NCBI GenBank assembly: GCA_947505405.1
Contig: CANNHR010000004.1
Location: 1-45,709, forward strand
Direction: 5' to 3'
Origin: Rickettsiales bacterium
GTDB taxonomy: Bacteria; Pseudomonadota; Alphaproteobacteria; Rickettsiales; Rickettsiaceae
Length of the DNA stretch: 45,709 nucleotides
Shown here: one piece after another, positions 18,064-27,643 of the stretch
Layout of the letters: every line of letters begins with the position of its first letter
Numbering within the stretch: position 1 is the stretch's first letter
Position numbers and translations under genes: made by a program
Notes under the pieces: model-generated
Databases searched by the model: none
What the model was told of the DNA's origin: nothing
The model's input: only the letters and a program-made list of their open reading frames with translations

Positions 18064-19851
18064 ATGGCTGACTCGTATAATGTAATTAACCATGAATTTG
18101 ATGTAGTAGTAGTGGGAGCTGGTGGAGCAGGCTTACGAGCTACATTTGGTATGGCAGAGGCAGGTCTTAGTACCGCATGCATTACTAAGGTATTTCCAAC
18201 TAGAAGTCATACAGTAGCAGCCCAAGGAGGCATTAGCGCAGCGCTTGGTAATATGGGGCAAGACGATTGGCGTTGGCATATGTATGATACAGTTAAGGGC
18301 TCAGACTGGTTAGGAGATCAGGATGCCATTGCTTATATGTGTAAGCATGCGGCCCAAAGTGTTATTGAATTAGAGCATTATGGTGTGCCATTTTCTAGAA
18401 CTAAAGAAGGAAAAATTTATCAGCGTCCTTTTGGAGGCATGACTACGGAATATGGAAAGGGAAAACCTGCACAAAGAACATGTGCGGCAGCAGACAGAAC
18501 TGGGCATGCAATATTACACACTCTTTATCAGCAAGCTTTAAAACATCAGGCTCAATTTTTTATTGAGTATTTCGCTACCGATCTGATTATGGAAGATGGT
18601 GAGTGCAAGGGAGTGATGACTTGGAATCTTGATGATGGATCGCTACATGTGTTCAGAGGGCATATGGTGGTGCTTGCAACAGGTGGTTATGGGAGGGCTT
18701 ATTTTTCTGCTACATCGGCTCATACTTGTACTGGTGATGGGGGTGGTATGTGCATACGTGCAGGCATACCTATGCAAGATATGGAATTTGTTCAGTTCCA
18801 TCCAACAGGAATTTATGGAGCTGGCTGCTTAATAACAGAAGGCGCCAGAGGTGAAGGTGGCTATTTGGTTAATTCAGAGGGCGAGCGGTTCATGGAAAGA
18901 TATGCACCGTCAGCAAAAGATCTTGCTTCAAGAGACGTTGTTTCTCGCTCAATGACTATGGAAATAAGAGAAGGCAGAGGCGTTGGTCCGCATAAGGATC
19001 ATGTATATTTACATCTAAATCATTTGCCACCAGAAGTTCTCGAAAAAAGGTTGCCCGGTATCTCTGAGACAGCAAAAATTTTTTCTGGTGTTGATGTAAC
19101 TAAAGAGCCAATACCGGTAATCCCGACAGTGCATTATAACATGGGTGGAATTCCAACAAATTATCATACGGAGGTTATTACGTTAAAAAATGGTAAACAG
19201 GAAGTTGTGCCCGGTCTTATGGCAATTGGAGAAGCGGGCTGTGTTTCAGTCCACGGAGCAAACCGTCTTGGTTCTAATTCGCTTCTTGATCTGGTAGTAT
19301 TTGGTAGAGCTGCTGCTTATAGAGCTGCAGTTGTTGTTAATAAAGAAGCTCAGCATTCTAAGCTTAAAAGTGATACTTTAACTCCACTTCTCGATAGATT
19401 TGACAATATAAGGGCTGCTAAAGGTAAAATTTCAGTTGCTGATCTAAGGCTTAAAATGCAAAAAGTAATGCAAAATCATGCTGCGGTATTTAGAACAGAG
19501 GAAACTTTAGAAGAGGGGAAGAAGCTTATTGACTCTATTCGCAGAGAATATCATGATATTAATATTAATGATCGTTCAATGATTTGGAATAGCGATCTTG
19601 TCGAAGCATTAGAATTATCAAATCTATTAGATCAAGCGGTTCTGACTATGTATGCTGCTGCTAACCGCAGGGAAAGTCGTGGTGCGCACGCAAGAGAAGA
19701 TTATCCCCAAAGGGATGATAAGCACTGGATGAAGCATACACTGTTGTGGCTTGATGAGCTTGGTCAGGTAAAAATAGATTATAAGCCAGTGACACTTGAG
19801 ACTAATTCGGATGAAGTTGAAACTGTGCAGCCTGTTAAAAGAGTATATTGA
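18064..19851 (+). CDS. sdhA: succinate dehydrogenase flavoprotein subunit
   Basis: The FAD-binding catalytic subunit of complex II oxidises succinate to fumarate on the inner face of the membrane. GAGGAGLRA forms the dinucleotide-binding turn. [11 protein letters not shown] holds the histidine that carries covalent [24 protein letters not shown] and the Arg in [15 protein letters not shown] belong to the dicarboxylate site. I take the ATG at 18064 rather than the TTG at 18058, because [20 protein letters not shown] begins where Rickettsia SdhA begins and GGA lies at 18053-18055. This gives 595 residues, the usual length. A palindromic repeat separates it from sdhB. Confidence 0.96.
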   Translation: MADSYNVINHEFDVVVVGAGGAGLRATFGMAEAGLSTACITKVFPTRSHTVAAQGGISAALGNMGQDDWRWHMYDTVKGSDWLGDQDAIAYMCKHAAQSVIELEHYGVPFSRTKEGKIYQRPFGGMTTEYGKGKPAQRTCAAADRTGHAILHTLYQQALKHQAQFFIEYFATDLIMEDGECKGVMTWNLDDGSLHVFRGHMVVLATGGYGRAYFSATSAHTCTGDGGGMCIRAGIPMQDMEFVQFHPTGIYGAGCLITEGARGEGGYLVNSEGERFMERYAPSAKDLASRDVVSRSMTMEIREGRGVGPHKDHVYLHLNHLPPEVLEKRLPGISETAKIFSGVDVTKEPIPVIPTVHYNMGGIPTNYHTEVITLKNGKQEVVPGLMAIGEAGCVSVHGANRLGSNSLLDLVVFGRAAAYRAAVVVNKEAQHSKLKSDTLTPLLDRFDNIRAAKGKISVADLRLKMQKVMQNHAAVFRTEETLEEGKKLIDSIRREYHDININDRSMIWNSDLVEALELSNLLDQAVLTMYAAANRRESRGAHAREDYPQRDDKHWMKHTLLWLDELGQVKIDYKPVTLETNSDEVETVQPVKRVY

Positions 19852-19903
19852 TGTGTAGGTGCAAAAAACGTCATGGCGACGACCTATTGGGAGCGTTGAG
19901 AAA

Positions 19904-19990
19904 GTCATCCTGAACTTGATTCAGGATCTCATGAAACAGAAGAAGATCCTAGGCCAAAGGCAGGCGCAAGCTTCAAACAAGTTCAGGACG
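19904..19990. repeat. palindromic repeat inserted between sdhA and sdhB
   Basis: GTCATCCTGAACTTG at the left and CAAGTTCAGGACG at the right are inverted arms. Inside lie TTCAGGATCTC and the shared core AGGCCAAAGGCAGGCGCAAG. It makes up most of the 169-bp gap between two genes that are usually adjacent, so it must be read through if sdhB depends on the sdhC promoter. Confidence 0.8.
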
Positions 19991-20020
19991 GTTTTCTGGG
20001 CTAATATTTAAGAGGATACT

Positions 20021-20806
20021 ATGGCTGATTTAAGATTACCTCCAAATTCAAGAGTGCTTGAAGGTAAAGTTCATGTTAGTCTGGAGTCTGGAGAGTCTCC
20101 TAAAAAACTGGTAATTTACCGCTACGATCCTGATTTTGGCGAAAATCCAAGGGTGGATACTTATGAAATTGATCTGGAAAAATGTGGCCCTATGGTCCTT
20201 GATGCCCTAATCAAGATTAAGAATGAACTAGACTCCACATTAACATTTAGGCGCTCATGTCGCGAAGGAATTTGTGGCAGCTGTGCTATGAATATCGATG
20301 GAACTAACACATTAGCTTGTACAAAGCCTATAGAGGAGATTGTTGGTGATATTAAGATTTATCCGCTTCCACATATGAAGGTTATAAAAGATCTTGTACC
20401 AGACATGACTCATTTTTATGCTCAGTATGCTTCAATTGAACCGTGGCTTAAGTCAGACACGCCTGTTTCAAAAGATAAAGAACGGTTGCAATCTGAGGAA
20501 GATCGTGAAAAACTTGATGGTCTTTATGAATGTATATTGTGCGCATGTTGCTCTACTTCTTGTCCTAGTTATTGGTGGAATGGTGACAAATACTTAGGTC
20601 CCGCAATACTTCTACAAGCTTATAGGTGGCTTGTTGATTCAAGGGATGAAGCTGATGGAGATAGGTTGCATCAACTTGAAGATCCATTTAAGCTCTATAG
20701 ATGCCACACTATTATGAACTGTACAAAAACCTGCCCTAAGGGCTTGAATCCAGCGAAAGCTATAGCTGAAATTAAGAAAAAAATGGTAGAAAGAGAAGGT
20801 ATATAA
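20021..20806 (+). CDS. sdhB: succinate dehydrogenase iron-sulfur subunit
   Basis: This 261-residue protein relays electrons from FAD to quinone. The N-terminal ferredoxin domain has CREGICGSC and a later Cys in LACTKP for the 2Fe-2S cluster. The C-terminal domain has [13 protein letters not shown] (4Fe-4S) and [17 protein letters not shown] (3Fe-4S and 4Fe-4S). All expected cysteines are present. A Shine-Dalgarno-like GAGGAT precedes the ATG. It is followed after eight bases by a small membrane protein gene. Confidence 0.96.
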   Translation: MADLRLPPNSRVLEGKVHVSLESGESPKKLVIYRYDPDFGENPRVDTYEIDLEKCGPMVLDALIKIKNELDSTLTFRRSCREGICGSCAMNIDGTNTLACTKPIEEIVGDIKIYPLPHMKVIKDLVPDMTHFYAQYASIEPWLKSDTPVSKDKERLQSEEDREKLDGLYECILCACCSTSCPSYWWNGDKYLGPAILLQAYRWLVDSRDEADGDRLHQLEDPFKLYRCHTIMNCTKTCPKGLNPAKAIAEIKKKMVEREGI

Positions 20807-20814
20807 ATTTATTT

Positions 20815-21135
20815 ATGAGTAGTATAAGAAGTTTATTATTTAAAAAACTATGTGTGTTTCTTTGCATGGCTTTGTTGCCAATGGGTAATTGTTTTGCAGA
20901 TGACAGAAATAGACCAGTTATTTCCTACTTCGTTGATAATATAATTTTTGAAATTATTGCAAGTGGAGGATACTACAGCTTGGGTACAGCGGTGATATTA
21001 GCTATATTAGCCTGGAGATTTAAAAAATTTAGAGAAGTGCTACTTAGTATATTGATGGCGATTTTTGGAATTGTTCTTTTGGTCTTTGTATACCAAGCGT
21101 TAGAAGATTTTGATTGGCTACCTGCTGTGTATTGA
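20815..21135 (+). CDS. small exported membrane protein of unknown function
   Basis: I do not recognise this 106-residue protein. It starts with a plausible signal peptide (KKLCVFLCMALLPMGNCFADD, likely cleavage after C-F-A) and then has two hydrophobic segments (about residues 55-65 and 77-95) separated by the basic loop RFKKFREV. Signal peptide plus two helices recalls TrbC/VirB2 pilins and other small inner-membrane proteins, but there is no specific motif. It is eight bases behind sdhB and probably cotranscribed, yet nothing shows a role in complex II. Confidence 0.6.
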   Translation: MSSIRSLLFKKLCVFLCMALLPMGNCFADDRNRPVISYFVDNIIFEIIASGGYYSLGTAVILAILAWRFKKFREVLLSILMAIFGIVLLVFVYQALEDFDWLPAVY

Positions 21136-21163
21136 CATTATTATTCTAAATCATGGGTATAAT
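21132..21163 (+). promoter_or_regulatory. consensus-like promoter facing a gene-free gap
   Basis: TTGACA at 21132-21137 overlaps the stop region of the preceding gene, and TATAAT is at 21158-21163, with GGG just before it. Both hexamers are perfect, but the spacer is 20 bases, longer than the optimal 17. It points into a gap between convergent genes. Confidence 0.4.
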
Positions 21164-21510
21164 AGACCTCTCATTTTAGATTACCTACAAAGAAATATCT
21201 ACGTATCTATTAATTTAATATTAACTAGTTAACGTTAAATTATAGGTAAAAATATTGGTTCTTAAAGACTTTCATAGGATAAATCAAAACTCACCACGCG
21301 TCAATGGGAAATGGTATCAGAGGTCATTCCAGCTTGTTTTGAGATTTTGACGTACGAGCTTCTAAAACAAATTCAGGACAAGAGGTAAAGTTTAGAGTAA
21401 CCTTCTGTGATTCTTATTCTTTAAATCCGGACAATAATCATTAGAAAATTTTGCGAACAACAAAAATAATCTATGGTTTAATTTGTATTTGCAAGAGAAA
21501 ATAAAAGAGG
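21164..21510 (+). ncRNA. candidate small RNA locus in convergent gap
   Basis: This 347-base stretch holds no gene. It follows a consensus-like promoter and contains several pairings: GACCTCT near 21165 with AGAGGTC near 21331; TTACCTA (21181-21187) with TAGGTAA (21243-21249); and within that a near-perfect 30-base palindrome at 21212-21241 centred on TTAACTAGTTAA. No known RNA family (RNase P, tmRNA, 6S, SRP) is recognisable, and there is no clear terminator. A transcript is an inference only. Confidence 0.25.
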
Positions 21511-22500
21511 TTACAATAATCCAAAATTCTTAAGTATAGTTGCGCAAGTCTTGGAGGCTACTTTTTGAGCTTTTTCTGATCCAGTTTTTAGCGAATTATA
21601 TATGTAATCTTTATCCTTAATTATCCTGGAATATTCAGTATTTATTGGTTTTAAATGCTCAATTATAAGCTCAGCCAAATCTGATTTAAAATCAGCAAAA
21701 CCTTTATGTTGATAGCTAGTTAATATCGTTTCAACATTCGAGTCAGACAAAGCGATAAATATATTAATTAAATTTGCTACTTCCGGTCTATGCACTTGAT
21801 CGTAAGTTATTTCTTCAATACTATCAGTTTTTGATTTTCTAACTTTTGCCAAAATAGTTTCAGCGCTGTCAGTCATGTTTATTCTTGAAGCGTCACTTGA
21901 ATCTGATTTGCTCATTTTTTTAGTACCATCTCTCAGGCTCATAACTCTTGTTGCCGCGCCTTGAATGAGGGCAGATGGAACCTTAAGTATTTCCTTTTGA
22001 AATTTACGATTAATCGCTCCAGCAATGTCTCGAGTAAGTTCTAGATGCTGCTTTTGATCATCGCCAACGGGCACAACATCGGCGTTATATAGTAGGATGT
22101 CAGCAGCCATGAGAACCGGGTAAGTGAATAATCCAGTGTTGGCGTTATCTTGCTTGCTACCTGCCTTATCTTTAAATTGAGTCATCCGTTTGAGCCATCC
22201 AATCGGTGTTACGCAGTTTAAAATCCATGCAAGCTGGCAATGTTCTTTAACAGCAGATTGTAAGAATAATGCAGACTTGTTTGGATCTAGGCCGCAAGCA
22301 AGGTAAGTAGCCGTAGAATTTAGAACATTTTGCCTTAACTCGGAGGGGTCTTGGTCTACTGTAATTGAATGTAAATCAGCAAGAAAAAAATAGCATTCAA
22401 AATCTTTTTGCATATGCACCCAATTTTTAATTGTGCCAAGGTAGTTACCAATATGAAGTTTTCCAGTGGATTGAACTCCTGAAGCGGCAATTTTTGTCAT
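21511..22500 (-). CDS. trpS: tryptophanyl-tRNA synthetase
   Basis: This class Ic aminoacyl-tRNA synthetase charges tRNA-Trp. The HIGH signature is LHIGN in SGVQSTGKLHIGNYLG at the N-terminus, and KMSKSD is the second signature. DILLYNADVVPVGDDQKQH is the tryptophan pocket. I place the start at the ATG at 22500, which gives 329 residues, because AGGAGATATT stands directly before it; the in-frame ATG 24 bases upstream has no such site. It is divergent from plsC, with a gap of about 40 bases. Confidence 0.96.
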   Translation of the reverse strand: MTKIAASGVQSTGKLHIGNYLGTIKNWVHMQKDFECYFFLADLHSITVDQDPSELRQNVLNSTATYLACGLDPNKSALFLQSAVKEHCQLAWILNCVTPIGWLKRMTQFKDKAGSKQDNANTGLFTYPVLMAADILLYNADVVPVGDDQKQHLELTRDIAGAINRKFQKEILKVPSALIQGAATRVMSLRDGTKKMSKSDSSDASRINMTDSAETILAKVRKSKTDSIEEITYDQVHRPEVANLINIFIALSDSNVETILTSYQHKGFADFKSDLAELIIEHLKPINTEYSRIIKDKDYIYNSLKTGSEKAQKVASKTCATILKNFGLL

Positions 22501-22541
22501 AATATCTCCTCGAAAATACCACAAAAAACAATTATCTGTTG

Positions 22542-23360
22542 ATGAAGAAATTTATAGTTTTACCAATTTTAAAAATACTATATAGTCAGCCAATCAAACT
22601 TTCTAACATATATATGTTGTGGCGACTTAGAGCACTCGTTTTTTATACAATAATTAGTGTAACAATGGTATTGTTTTTTATCCTATTTTGGGTACCAATG
22701 CAATTATCATATGTTTCCTACAGTTTTCGCTACAGAGTAGCAGAGCTTTTCTCATATATATTTATTTATCTACTTTGGTTGGTATGTGGAATAAAATTTA
22801 CGGTAACTGGTAGGGAAAATCTTCCTGTTGATGGAAAGCCGTACATAGTTTTGTCTAATCACCAATCTTTTTGGGAAAATTTCTTCATGCAGTTGCTGAT
22901 TCCGCAGCATTCTTGGGTGATAAAAAGAGAGTTATTTGATATCCCAGTATTTGGTTTCGGGTTAAGAAGTGTATTACCAATAGCTGTTGATCGCAGTAAT
23001 AACCGCTCTGTTATACAGATTCTAGAGGAAGGTAGTAAAAAAATTGAAGCTGGATTATCGCTTATTATGTTTCCAGAAGGAGGAACAGTTAAAATTGATC
23101 GTAGCGTAAAATTTAAGCCGAGCGCTGCTAAACTAGCTTTAAATACAAGAGTGCCGATTGTATTAATTGTTCATAATGCTGGCCTAGTTTGGCCTAAGGG
23201 CTTTTGGTTTAAACGATCTGGGACTGTTAGAGTGAAAGTTATTGAATGCATAAGTTCCGAAGAAATTAGTACTTACAGTGCTGATGCACGAGAGTTGACA
23301 GATTATATTCAAGAAAAAATCAATTCTGAGAAGAAAGTACTGATTGACTTAGGGGTGTAA
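22542..23360 (+). CDS. plsC: 1-acyl-sn-glycerol-3-phosphate acyltransferase
   Basis: This inner-membrane enzyme adds the second acyl chain to lysophosphatidic acid in phospholipid synthesis. There are two N-terminal hydrophobic segments, then SNHQSFWENF as motif I, a middle motif in WVIKRELFDIPVFG, and FPEGGTVK as motif III. The usual catalytic pair is HX4D, but here it reads HX4E, a conservative change to check. I use the ATG at 22542; a TTG codon directly before it would add one residue. About 272 residues is normal. Confidence 0.87.
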   Translation: MKKFIVLPILKILYSQPIKLSNIYMLWRLRALVFYTIISVTMVLFFILFWVPMQLSYVSYSFRYRVAELFSYIFIYLLWLVCGIKFTVTGRENLPVDGKPYIVLSNHQSFWENFFMQLLIPQHSWVIKRELFDIPVFGFGLRSVLPIAVDRSNNRSVIQILEEGSKKIEAGLSLIMFPEGGTVKIDRSVKFKPSAAKLALNTRVPIVLIVHNAGLVWPKGFWFKRSGTVRVKVIECISSEEISTYSADARELTDYIQEKINSEKKVLIDLGV

Positions 23361-23404
23361 GATATTTTTTGGAACCGTTGATTCTTATTACCTAGGCTGT
23401 GTTA

Positions 23405-23668
23405 TTAGTAATGAAATTTACATTGGATAATGAATATTTCCTTATTCGGCTTTATTTGATATACGAGTCTATGTTCTTGATCAATTCTACGAGACCAAAT
23501 ATTATTTCCTAGAAACTTCAAACGTTCTGGTTTGCCAATACCTTCTGTTGGAGTTTTGGCTATACTTTGGCAGAGTAGCTTTACTTTTTCTAATTTCTTA
23601 GAATCATGTTTTTTCCAATAATCTAAATGTAATTTGGCAGTCGGCGTCCAAAGAATATTAAAGGTCAA
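23405..23668 (-). CDS. yoeB: YoeB/Txe-family mRNA-interferase toxin
   Basis: The 87-residue RelE-fold toxin cuts mRNA on the ribosome. Glu48, Arg67, His86 and Tyr87 correspond to E. coli YoeB Glu46, Arg65, His83 and Tyr84, and the family block WSRRIDQEHRLVYQI is complete, so it looks active. The gene overlaps the antitoxin by 11 bases, antitoxin first, as is usual for the family. It is convergent with plsC. Toxin-antitoxin pairs are often carried in by mobile DNA, though none is seen directly beside it. Confidence 0.92.
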   Translation of the reverse strand: MTFNILWTPTAKLHLDYWKKHDSKKLEKVKLLCQSIAKTPTEGIGKPERLKFLGNNIWSRRIDQEHRLVYQIKPNKEIFIIQCKFHY

Positions 23669-23903
23669 TTTTGACGCCTATGCTTTTATTAGCCTCATCT
23701 AGCCCTTTAAGCAATTCTTTGGCATTGGCAGGAGATTTTAACAAGTGTGCTGTTTCCATTAAGCTATCATAATTGCTTTTATCGACCATGACTACTTGCT
23801 TACCATTTTGGCGTTCAATACAGAACACTTCAGAATTATCAGTAATTTGATTAAGGATCTCGCTAAGATGCTGTCTAGTATAAGAGTAAGATATTTTTTC
23901 CAT
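23658..23903 (-). CDS. yefM: YefM/Phd-family antitoxin
   Basis: The 81-residue antitoxin has the N-terminal DNA-binding Phd/YefM fold (SYSYTRQHLSEILNQITDNSEVF) and the typical VVMVDKSNYDSLMET centre. A disordered, acidic C-terminus would wrap and block the toxin. It should also repress its own operon, probably together with YoeB, through the TGTACA sites just upstream. Confidence 0.92.
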   Translation of the reverse strand: MEKISYSYTRQHLSEILNQITDNSEVFCIERQNGKQVVMVDKSNYDSLMETAHLLKSPANAKELLKGLDEANKSIGVKIDL

Positions 23904-23923
23904 AATGACTTATCTAAATTAAT

Positions 23924-23967
23924 TGTACAGTAACATTGTACAATAACATATACTATACTGCAAGAAC
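23924..23967 (-). promoter_or_regulatory. yefM-yoeB promoter with paired TGTACA operator
   Basis: Two TGTACA palindromes lie at 23924-23929 and 23937-23942, 13 bases apart. On the minus strand a possible promoter, TTGCAG then 17 bases then TACAAT, has its -10 (23935-23940) overlapping the upstream TGTACA. E. coli YefM-YoeB binds paired TGTACA-centred repeats about 12 bases apart, so the arrangement looks conserved. Confidence 0.65.
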
Positions 23968-23987
23968 GAAAAAGATTTTTGTGTAGT

Positions 23988-24314
23988 TTAAACGGCAAAA
24001 GAATTGCCGCATCCGCATTTAGCGGTAGCTTTTGGGTTTGTGATTTGAAAATAATTGCTGCCCAATTCGTGCACAAATTCTATTGTGCATCCTTCAAGAA
24101 ACTCTTGAGAAACTGGATCAATTGCCACTTTTACACCACTATTTTCTAGTATAAAATCGTCGCTGTTAACAGAATCAATTAGTTGATAATTATACATAAA
24201 GCCTGAGCATCCTCCTCCATCGACTGACACCCTTAAGGCTATTTGTTTATTATTATCTTTAGCGATAAGTTCTGCAATTCTTACCACTGCGCTATCAGTT
24301 ATAGTTATTTCCAT
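23988..24314 (-). CDS. erpA: A-type iron-sulfur carrier protein (ErpA/IscA family)
   Basis: The 108-residue carrier transfers assembled Fe-S clusters to target enzymes such as SdhB. Ligand cysteines Cys36 (GGGCSGF), Cys100 and Cys102 (KCGCGNSF) are all present in the family's C-X(n)-C-G-C pattern. An upstream in-frame ATG would add 33 unrelated hydrophobic residues, so I start at MEITITDSAV, where family members begin. ErpA versus IscA cannot be settled by eye. It is divergent from dgt. Confidence 0.9.
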   Translation of the reverse strand: MEITITDSAVVRIAELIAKDNNKQIALRVSVDGGGCSGFMYNYQLIDSVNSDDFILENSGVKVAIDPVSQEFLEGCTIEFVHELGSNYFQITNPKATAKCGCGNSFAV

Positions 24315-24422
24315 AGACAATATATTATTAACCTGAGTTTGATATAGGTTATCCAAAAATGGTTTGAAAAGATCTACATATGACAATATATTGATTAAAG
24401 CTAAAATTTTCAAGAGATTAAT

Positions 24423-25583
24423 ATGCTAGAAAGCTTTGCCTGTTTGCCAGAAAACTCAAGAGGAAGAATTCACCCAGAGAAGCCAACTCCCTATAGAAAT
24501 GAATTTGAAAGGGATAGGGATAGGATAATTCACGCAAATGCTTTTAAGCGATTACAGTATAAAACTCAGGTTTTCGTGAATCATGAGGGAGATCATTATC
24601 GTAATCGTATGACTCATTCTGTGGAAGTTTCTACCATCGCAAGATCTTTGTCAAAGGCGCTAGGTTTGTGCGAAGATTTGGCCGAAGGTGTTGCTCTTGC
24701 GCACGATCTTGGTCATACACCTTTTGGTCATGCTGGTGAAGATGCTTTAAATGCCTGCATGAAAAATTTTGGAGGCTTTTCTCATAATGCACATTCGTTC
24801 AAGATATTAACTTATTTAGAACAAAAATATGCGGCTTATGATGGCCTAAATCTTACATGGGAAGTGCTTGAGGGAATTGTAAAACATAATGGACCAGTAG
24901 AAGAGAGCGAATCCTATGCATATATCTTTGAGTATGATAGTAGACACAGTCTTGACCTATCTAAGCATTCGTCGGCAGAGTCGCAAGTAGCTGCTCTTTC
25001 AGATGATATAGCATATATTTGTCATGACCTAGAAGATAGTATTAGAGCTGAAATAATTACGTATAAAGATTTGCAAGAAATTGAGTTTGTTGATCGTTAT
25101 ATTCGTGAGGTAAAGAATACATATCCCGATATTAATGATGACCGATTAATATACGAAGTTGGCAGAAAACTTACACATCACTTGATAGAGAGCTTGCTCT
25201 TTCAGACTCGTACGAATATTGAAAAATATAAAATTAAGACTGAATCAGACGTTCGAGACCTTGGTCACCAGCTTATTGAATTTACCGACTCAACATTTAG
25301 TGAAGTAAAACTAATTAAAGACTTTTTGATGAAAAAAGTATATAAGCACCATCGAGTAGCATCGGTAACGCTTCAAAGTCAGAATGTAGTTAGAGACTTA
25401 TTTAAGCTATACGTGGAAAATATTGAGCTACTTCCATTTGGGTGGAGATCAATGATTGATGAAAATAAGATAGAATCTAAAATGTCAATTATTGCAGACT
25501 ATATAGCTGGCATGACTGATCGTTTTGCGATCAAGCAATATCAATCATTTTACAACTTAAATTTTGCTAGTACAGGCTTATGA
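24423..25583 (+). CDS. dgt: deoxyguanosine triphosphate triphosphohydrolase-like protein
   Basis: This HD-superfamily dNTP triphosphohydrolase removes triphosphate from dNTPs and so trims the nucleotide pool. Metal ligands are visible as His in RMTHSVEVS, the His-Asp pair in [16 protein letters not shown], and the later Asp in [15 protein letters not shown]. Length 386 fits the short dGTPase-like type common in alphaproteobacteria. It overlaps argS by four bases (ATGA). In Rickettsia the dgt-like gene and argS are also neighbours. Confidence 0.93.
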   Translation: MLESFACLPENSRGRIHPEKPTPYRNEFERDRDRIIHANAFKRLQYKTQVFVNHEGDHYRNRMTHSVEVSTIARSLSKALGLCEDLAEGVALAHDLGHTPFGHAGEDALNACMKNFGGFSHNAHSFKILTYLEQKYAAYDGLNLTWEVLEGIVKHNGPVEESESYAYIFEYDSRHSLDLSKHSSAESQVAALSDDIAYICHDLEDSIRAEIITYKDLQEIEFVDRYIREVKNTYPDINDDRLIYEVGRKLTHHLIESLLFQTRTNIEKYKIKTESDVRDLGHQLIEFTDSTFSEVKLIKDFLMKKVYKHHRVASVTLQSQNVVRDLFKLYVENIELLPFGWRSMIDENKIESKMSIIADYIAGMTDRFAIKQYQSFYNLNFASTGL

Positions 25584-27313
25584 ATATTTTTAAAGAACTA
25601 TGGGCAGACCTAAAAAATATAGGTTACCATCTTTGTCAAGATGAGAGTATATGGGATCAGGCTAATCTTGAAATTCCGAAGGATCCACTAAACGGGGATA
25701 TTTCAACTAATCTTGCAATGATTATTGCAGCAAAGGATGGCAGCAATCCTCGAGAAGTTTCTTTAAAATTCAAAGAACATTTAACTGAAATTCCCTATAT
25801 AGCTCATATCGAAGTTGCTGGACCAGGTTTTATTAATTTTACAATAAAAGCTGAGAAATGGCATGAATGTATGAAAGGCATCTTAAATGATGATAAAGAT
25901 TTTTGGAAAGTTGATGTAGGCAAAGGAGAAAGAGTAAATGTCGAGTATGTTTCAGCGAATCCAACCGGGCCAATGCACATTGGGCACGCACGTGGGGCAG
26001 TATATGGAGACGCTCTTGCTAATGTCTTGAGCCTATGCGGGTATAATGTTACTAAAGAGTATTACATAAATGATGCTGGCACCCAGATTGATATTTTGCT
26101 AGATAGCGTATTTTTACGTTATAAAGAAGTTTTGAGTGGTGAAGTTGCGGTTATACCAGAGGGGTTATACCCTGGTGATTATTTAAAGGCTGTGGGGCAG
26201 AAAATAGTTACTGAATTTGGCTCGACACTACTTGATATGAATATACAAGAAATGCGGCAAAAAATTAAGGACATAGTAATAAACGAAATGCTTGAGCTTA
26301 TTAAGTCGGACTTAAGAGGCCTTGGAGTGCACCATGATGTATTTTTCTCAGAGCAGTCACTGCATGATAGCAATAAAATAAATGATGTAGTGAAAATATT
26401 AGAAGGAAAAGGACTGATATACAAGGGTGTACTGCCACCACCAAAGGGCAAAATTGATGAAAATTGGGAAGAAAAAGAACAACTTTTGTTTAGATCTTCA
26501 GAGTATGGCGATGATCAAGATAGGCCAGTGCAAAAAAATGATGGAGCATGGTCATATCTGGCAGCAGATTTCGCTTATGCTAAGGACAAAATTGATAGGG
26601 GATTTGATACATTAGTTTACATTTTGGGAGCTGACCATAGTGGCTATGTCAAGAGAATTCAAGCGGTGATAAATGCTCTTGGTGATGGTAAAATTAGAAG
26701 CGATGTTAGAATAAGTCAGCTTGTGAATTTCGTTAAAGACGGAGAGCCTATTAAAATGTCAAAGCGCAGCGGTAATTTCATGACCGTGAGTGATGTGACG
26801 AATGAAGTAAGCAAAGATATTATCAGATTTATTATGCTTACTAGAAGAAATGACATGACCTTAGATTTTGATTTTAGCAAAGTTAAAGAGCAGTCCAAAG
26901 ACAATCCAGTATTTTATGTTCAATATGCACATGTTCGGGCAAAATCTATTATTGCAAAGGCAATAGAAACGATTCCTGAAGCTTATAAAAAATTTACCGC
27001 CTCTGAATTCGATTTATCCTTGTTATCAACAGAAGAAGAAATACAATTGATAAAATTACTTGCTTCTTGGCCAAAGGTTTTAGCTTCATCAGCGAAAGCA
27101 TGCGAGCCGCAAAGAATTGCGTATTACCTAATAGACGTGGCTTCAAGATTTCATTCAATATGGAACCTTGGCAAAGAGAAGAATGATTATAGGTTTAATA
27201 TCGAAGATGATATAGAGTTGACAGCAGCAAGATTGGCTCTTGCAGAGAGTATAAGAAAAGTTATAGCTGGTGGTTTTGGAGTAATTGGTGTAAGGCCAAT
27301 GGACAAAATGTAA
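25580..27313 (+). CDS. argS: arginyl-tRNA synthetase
   Basis: This class Ia synthetase charges tRNA-Arg. The N-terminal additional domain (residues 1-110 or so) is followed by [17 protein letters not shown], which holds the HIGH motif, and later by KMSKRSGNF, the KMSKS loop. The C-terminal DALR anticodon-binding domain ends in [11 protein letters not shown], close to the usual ArgS ending. 577 residues is the expected size. It is coupled to dgt by a four-base overlap, and a 330-base repeat-filled gap follows it. Confidence 0.97.
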   Translation: MNIFKELWADLKNIGYHLCQDESIWDQANLEIPKDPLNGDISTNLAMIIAAKDGSNPREVSLKFKEHLTEIPYIAHIEVAGPGFINFTIKAEKWHECMKGILNDDKDFWKVDVGKGERVNVEYVSANPTGPMHIGHARGAVYGDALANVLSLCGYNVTKEYYINDAGTQIDILLDSVFLRYKEVLSGEVAVIPEGLYPGDYLKAVGQKIVTEFGSTLLDMNIQEMRQKIKDIVINEMLELIKSDLRGLGVHHDVFFSEQSLHDSNKINDVVKILEGKGLIYKGVLPPPKGKIDENWEEKEQLLFRSSEYGDDQDRPVQKNDGAWSYLAADFAYAKDKIDRGFDTLVYILGADHSGYVKRIQAVINALGDGKIRSDVRISQLVNFVKDGEPIKMSKRSGNFMTVSDVTNEVSKDIIRFIMLTRRNDMTLDFDFSKVKEQSKDNPVFYVQYAHVRAKSIIAKAIETIPEAYKKFTASEFDLSLLSTEEEIQLIKLLASWPKVLASSAKACEPQRIAYYLIDVASRFHSIWNLGKEKNDYRFNIEDDIELTAARLALAESIRKVIAGGFGVIGVRPMDKM

Positions 27314-27339
27314 CTCTAAGCTTCTGGAAAAATCAGTTA

Positions 27340-27590
27340 CCCTGGGCCGGAGGCAGGCGCAGCCCCACAACGAGTTCAGGATGACGGCGTGTGCTTTAAA
27401 GTCATCTCGGGCAGTATAAAAGTCATCCCGGACTTGATGGGGCTACGCCTGCCTGCGGTTCGGGATCTGGGGCAGCGAAATGAGATCCTGGGCCGAAGGC
27501 AGGCACAAGCTTCAGTCAAGCTCAGTATGACTAAATAGTTCAGGATTACGGCGTGTGGAAGTGAGATACCGGATCAAGTCCGGCATGACA
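27340..27590. repeat. cluster of palindromic repeats between argS and SPOR gene
   Basis: Two copies of the GGCAGGC(G/A)CA core (near 27352 and 27498) in the usual orientation flank one inverted, related unit (near 27422-27466: CCGGACTTGATGGGGC and TGCCTGCGG). Several GATGAC/GTCATC ends and a short CCGGA-TCAAG-TCCGG hairpin (27569-27583) complete the cluster. There is no gene inside. Confidence 0.75.
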
Positions 27591-27643
27591 GTGTTTTTAG
27601 TACACATGACGAGATGATGTAAGACAGAATATAATATGAATCT

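Noticed and set aside
23405-23903. RelE/ParE instead of YoeB
   Set aside because: The WSRRIxxEHRLVYQI block and the C-terminal His-Tyr are specific for YoeB/Txe, and the partner is YefM-like.
24315-24413. Longer ErpA/IscA protein starting at 24413
   Set aside because: The extra 33 residues are unlike any A-type carrier, and the family start MEITIT lies at 24314.
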